From: Acidobacteriota bacterium
GTDB lineage: Bacteria > Acidobacteriota > Terriglobia > Terriglobales > SCQP01
Assembly: GCA_021818955.1 (NCBI GenBank)
Contig: JAKASR010000004.1
Location: 36,365-100,364 of the forward strand
Reading direction: 5' to 3'
DNA length: 64,000 nt
Within the stretch, counting starts at the first letter, position 1; every line of letters starts with the position of its first letter. The position numbers and the translations under genes are program-made. Under the pieces are notes generated by a model. That model saw only the letters and a list, made by a program, of their open reading frames with translations. It was not told the DNA's origin and ran no database searches. Positions 61,702-64,000 of this stretch are shown here, piece by piece.

Positions 61702-62766
61702 TCAGCGAACGCAGGCGCCGGCGCGGCGGGAATTGAATTCTTCCAGCGCCTCGAGCATGGCCAGAATATTTTCGCGCGGCATGCCGGGGCTGGTGCCGCC
61801 GCCAACGGAAAGGATGACGCCTTCGCCGCCGGAACCTTCCAGCACCTCCAGCGTTTCCGCCTTCACCTCCGCGGGCGTGCCCCGCACTCCCACTTCCAGC
61901 GGGTTGACGTTGCCCATCAGCACCATGCGGTCGCCCACCCGGCGCTTGACTTCGGTCATGTGCCGCTGCTTGCCCCAGTTGAGCACGTTGAAGCCGGTGT
62001 CGGGGAGATGGTCGAGGCAGGCATCCACCTCGGCGTCGTTGTGATAAAGCTTGATCCAGTCTTTCGGAAACGCGTCGCAGATGCGCTTGAGATAAGGATG
62101 GGCGAATTCCAGGTAGTGCTCTTCGTTGATGAAGCCGACGATGTCATCGAGGATGAAGAGGCTTTCCACGGTATCGCCCATGACTTTTTGCTGCGCTTTG
62201 AGCCAGTCAATGATCACGCGCGTGCAGAGGTCGATCAGCTTGTGCGCCCCCTCGGGATTTTCCACCAGGTCGATCATGAAATTGGTGGTGCCGCGGACGA
62301 AGCCCGCGGTGCAGAGGGGCCCACGCGAGGTCACCATCGGCAAGATGTAGCCGGCATCGAGAATGCGCTGCCGCGCCATCTTGATGCGGTGCAGCGTCAG
62401 GCCGGCGAAGGAGTCGGCTTCGACCTCGTACTCGGGAAACTGGTCGATGTCTTCCAGGTGATAGAGGGTGTGGTACTCGCTGGGAGTGTTGTCGGGCCAG
62501 AATTTGATCTTGGCGCCCAGCACCGAGGGCTCCGCCGCCATGCCGTACTCCATCCACCAGGAGGGAATGAAGATGATGTCGGGAAATTCCCGCATGATCT
62601 TAAGATTGGCTTGGAACCAGAGCTCGGGATCGAGGAAGTAGTCGAGATGGCTGATGCCGAGATAGCCGGGAATCCAGGGGCTATCCACGATCAGCGCCAT
62701 CGGAATCTTTTCCAGCGGCTGGCGCCGCGCAGCGCGCTTAAACGTTTCCCATTGTTGTGGCAGCAT
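61702..62766 (-). CDS. UroD-family corrinoid methyltransferase
   Basis: The 354-residue product belongs to the uroporphyrinogen decarboxylase superfamily in its methyltransferase branch (MtaA/MtbA and demethylase relatives). Visible motifs are FIPSWWMEYGMAAEPSVLGA near residue 67, VTSRGPLCTAGFVRGTT near 145, FILDDIVGFINEEHYLEF near 205, IKLYHNDAEVDACLDHLP near 238, and VLNWGKQRHMTEVKR with MGNVNPLEVGVRGTP near 260-300. It is not HemE, since it lacks the HemE start and sits first in a corrinoid operon, 7 bases before the corrinoid-protein gene. I infer it takes the methyl group from an unknown donor to cobalt. A TATATA-rich sequence about 25 bases upstream is a possible -10. Confidence 0.85.
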   Translation of the reverse strand: MLPQQWETFKRAARRQPLEKIPMALIVDSPWIPGYLGISHLDYFLDPELWFQANLKIMREFPDIIFIPSWWMEYGMAAEPSVLGAKIKFWPDNTPSEYHTLYHLEDIDQFPEYEVEADSFAGLTLHRIKMARQRILDAGYILPMVTSRGPLCTAGFVRGTTNFMIDLVENPEGAHKLIDLCTRVIIDWLKAQQKVMGDTVESLFILDDIVGFINEEHYLEFAHPYLKRICDAFPKDWIKLYHNDAEVDACLDHLPDTGFNVLNWGKQRHMTEVKRRVGDRMVLMGNVNPLEVGVRGTPAEVKAETLEVLEGSGGEGVILSVGGGTSPGMPRENILAMLEALEEFNSRRAGACVR

Positions 62767-62920
62767 GCGTTAATATCTTCCAGACTTGCTATATAAAGCA
62801 TGGCAGAAGCGCCGGAGGCGCACAATTTTGTTCACGCCGGCACCAAAAGCGGCTAGACGGATGCATCTCGGTAAAATAGCGTAATTAAAGCCGCGGAGGG
62901 CAGCGTGCGGAGAAAAAGCG

Positions 62921-63379
62921 ATGCACATTGAGACCCGCTTCGAGGTAATCGTCCGCGCACCGACGGCGGAAACCATCCAATTATTTACGCCGGAAGGCGA
63001 ACGGGAGTGGGCCGGACCGAACTGGAATCCGCAATACTTGCATCCCGCGGGCCCGGCGCGCGATGCGGCCGGAGCCGTGTTCACGATTCAGTACGGCCAA
63101 TTCCAGGCAGTGTGGACAGTCGTTCAACGGGATGACGATGCTCGCTTGTTTCGATATGTGTATTTCATCCCCGCGGTGATGGTTACGACGGTTCAAGTCC
63201 GGTTTATGCCGCTCCAGGCGCAAGCCACGCAAGTTGAGGTGAGATATGCGCGAACCTCTCTTTCCCCGGAAGGAGAGGCGCAAGTTGAAGCCATGAGCGC
63301 GGAAGATCGGGGGGCGGCAGCGGAATGGCAGCGCGCCATCGAGCAATATCTTGCGGCCCGGACACCGACAGCCCGATAG
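62921..63379 (+). CDS. SRPBCC/START-like domain protein
   Basis: The 152-residue product starts with the typical strand FEVIVRAPTAETIQLFTPEG, followed by EWAGPNWNPQYLHPAGPARD and strand-rich segments (FRYVYFIPAVMVTTVQVRF) and a long C-terminal helix (DRGAAAEWQRAIEQYLAAR), which fits the helix-grip fold of SRPBCC proteins. The ligand is unknown. GGAG lies about 8 bases before the ATG. It is divergent from the corrinoid operon, sharing a 154-base spacer that contains a short GCGCC-GGA-GGCGC hairpin (62809-62821). Confidence 0.7.
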   Translation: MHIETRFEVIVRAPTAETIQLFTPEGEREWAGPNWNPQYLHPAGPARDAAGAVFTIQYGQFQAVWTVVQRDDDARLFRYVYFIPAVMVTTVQVRFMPLQAQATQVEVRYARTSLSPEGEAQVEAMSAEDRGAAAEWQRAIEQYLAARTPTAR

Positions 63380-63416
63380 AGAGGCTGCCGGCATCCGCGT
63401 TCCAGGCGATCTTGGG

Positions 63417-64000
63417 CTATTTCAGGAATTTAAAAATCGTCGTTTGGCGATAGGTTTGGCCGGGCTTGAGCTCGGTGGTGGGGAAGTTGGGGTGGTTGGG
63501 CGAGTCGGGAAAGTGCTGGGTCTCGAGCGTGAACGCTCCGCGGTGGATATACACTTTGCCGTCCTTGCCGTGAATCGTGCCATTGAGAAAGTTGCCGGTG
63601 TAGAATTGCACGCCGGGCTCGGTGGTGAAGACTTCCAGCACGCGTCCCGATTTCGGATCCACGGCGCGCGCCGCCAGCACCAGCCCCCGCCGCCCATGGC
63701 GGTTCAACACCCAGTTGAAATCATAGCCGCCGGCGTACTTGAGCTGGGCGTAATTGGCGTGAATGTGAGCGCCGATCGGCGTCAGCTTGCGAAAATCGAG
63801 CGGCGTGCCGGCCACGCTTTCCAGCTTGCCGGTGGGAATCAGCGTCGGACCGATGGGAGTGAAGCGGTCGGCATTGATGCGGATTTCCTGGTGCAGCACC
63901 GTGCCGTTTCCCTGCCCCGCCAGGTTGAAATAGGAATGGTTGGTGAAGTTGACGACGGTATCCCGGTCGGTGGTGGCGGTGTAGTTGATGCGTAGCGCGT
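63417..64000 (-). CDS. galM: Aldose 1-epimerase, 5'-truncated
   Basis: The frame is open to the right edge, so the N-terminal half is outside the window; about 194 residues are visible. Catalytic His is in VVNFTNHSYFNLAGQG and catalytic Glu is in FTLETQHFPDSPNHPNFP near the C-terminus, both diagnostic for GalM mutarotases. They interconvert alpha and beta anomers of hexoses or arabinose. AIFTDRAA-type signal features cannot be judged because the start is missing. Confidence 0.88.
   Translation of the reverse strand, partial: ALRINYTATTDRDTVVNFTNHSYFNLAGQGNGTVLHQEIRINADRFTPIGPTLIPTGKLESVAGTPLDFRKLTPIGAHIHANYAQLKYAGGYDFNWVLNRHGRRGLVLAARAVDPKSGRVLEVFTTEPGVQFYTGNFLNGTIHGKDGKVYIHRGAFTLETQHFPDSPNHPNFPTTELKPGQTYRQTTIFKFLK

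Noticed and set aside
61702..62766. HemE (uroporphyrinogen decarboxylase) for the UroD-family gene
   Set aside because: The N-terminal HemE signature is absent and the operon context is corrinoid methyl transfer.
62767..62920. Cobalamin or SAM riboswitch upstream of the corrinoid operon
   Set aside because: The spacer is only 154 bases and shared with a divergent gene, and I see no B12-box or SAM-core consensus, only a 5-bp hairpin.

Overview
The window looks like a chromosomal segment of a high-GC member of the Acidobacteriota. This is inferred from the two orphan FtsX/MacB-type permeases of about 810-825 residues (the ADOP type, typical of that phylum), the large BNR/sortilin-like secreted protein, and many secreted proteins with TPR, Sel1 or CAP domains. 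No rRNA, tRNA, CRISPR array, insertion sequence or prophage was recognised.

Layout. 1-5.5 kb is an L-arabinose-type catabolic operon: a fucose/arabinose-isomerase-family enzyme cut by the window edge, AraB, AraD, a sodium/solute symporter and a small membrane protein. 5.6-6.6 kb holds a GYD-domain protein and a lone receiver domain. 6.6-13.9 kb, on the minus strand, is a housekeeping block, infC-rpmI-rplT-pheS-pheT, followed by a SurA-like chaperone, a YhaM-type exoribonuclease and a BlaI-type repressor. infC has no ATG, GTG or TTG start and appears to use ATC, and PheT lacks its OB-fold tRNA-binding insertion. 14.2-20 kb carries an HtrA/DegP protease, TrmFO and an M16 peptidase. 20.5-29.7 kb has a TPR protein, a small lipoprotein, a CAP-domain protein, PurB, XerC, a YkvA protein and MltG. 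29.8-39 kb has a DinB protein, an APC permease, a sugar-phosphate module (two cupin phosphoglucose isomerase-type genes divergent from a ROK kinase and a class I mannose-6-phosphate isomerase), MarC, a secreted MetX-like hydrolase and a MarR regulator. 39-51 kb has the BNR protein, a flavin disulfide reductase, a heme-type membrane protein, the two ADOP permeases, an MFS C-terminal remnant and a second ROK kinase.

51.3-53.2 kb is a clearly AT-richer accessory patch with three orphan genes, one secreted and two membrane proteins. Around it and at 20, 27 and 54 kb lie palindromic intergenic repeats that form a small dispersed family with a conserved order of sub-units.

The most interesting system is the tight minus-strand operon at 56.6-62.8 kb: a UroD-family methyltransferase, a corrinoid-binding protein, a 2Fe-2S RACo-type corrinoid activator, a MetH-activation-domain-like protein with an extra Cys cluster, a homocysteine S-methyltransferase, and a small unrecognised protein. 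Together these look like a methionine synthase taken apart into separate polypeptides, with the folate domain replaced by a UroD-type methyltransferase. The inferred job is moving a methyl group from an unknown, probably non-folate, donor through cobalamin to homocysteine. The window ends in an SRPBCC protein and an aldose 1-epimerase cut by the right edge.
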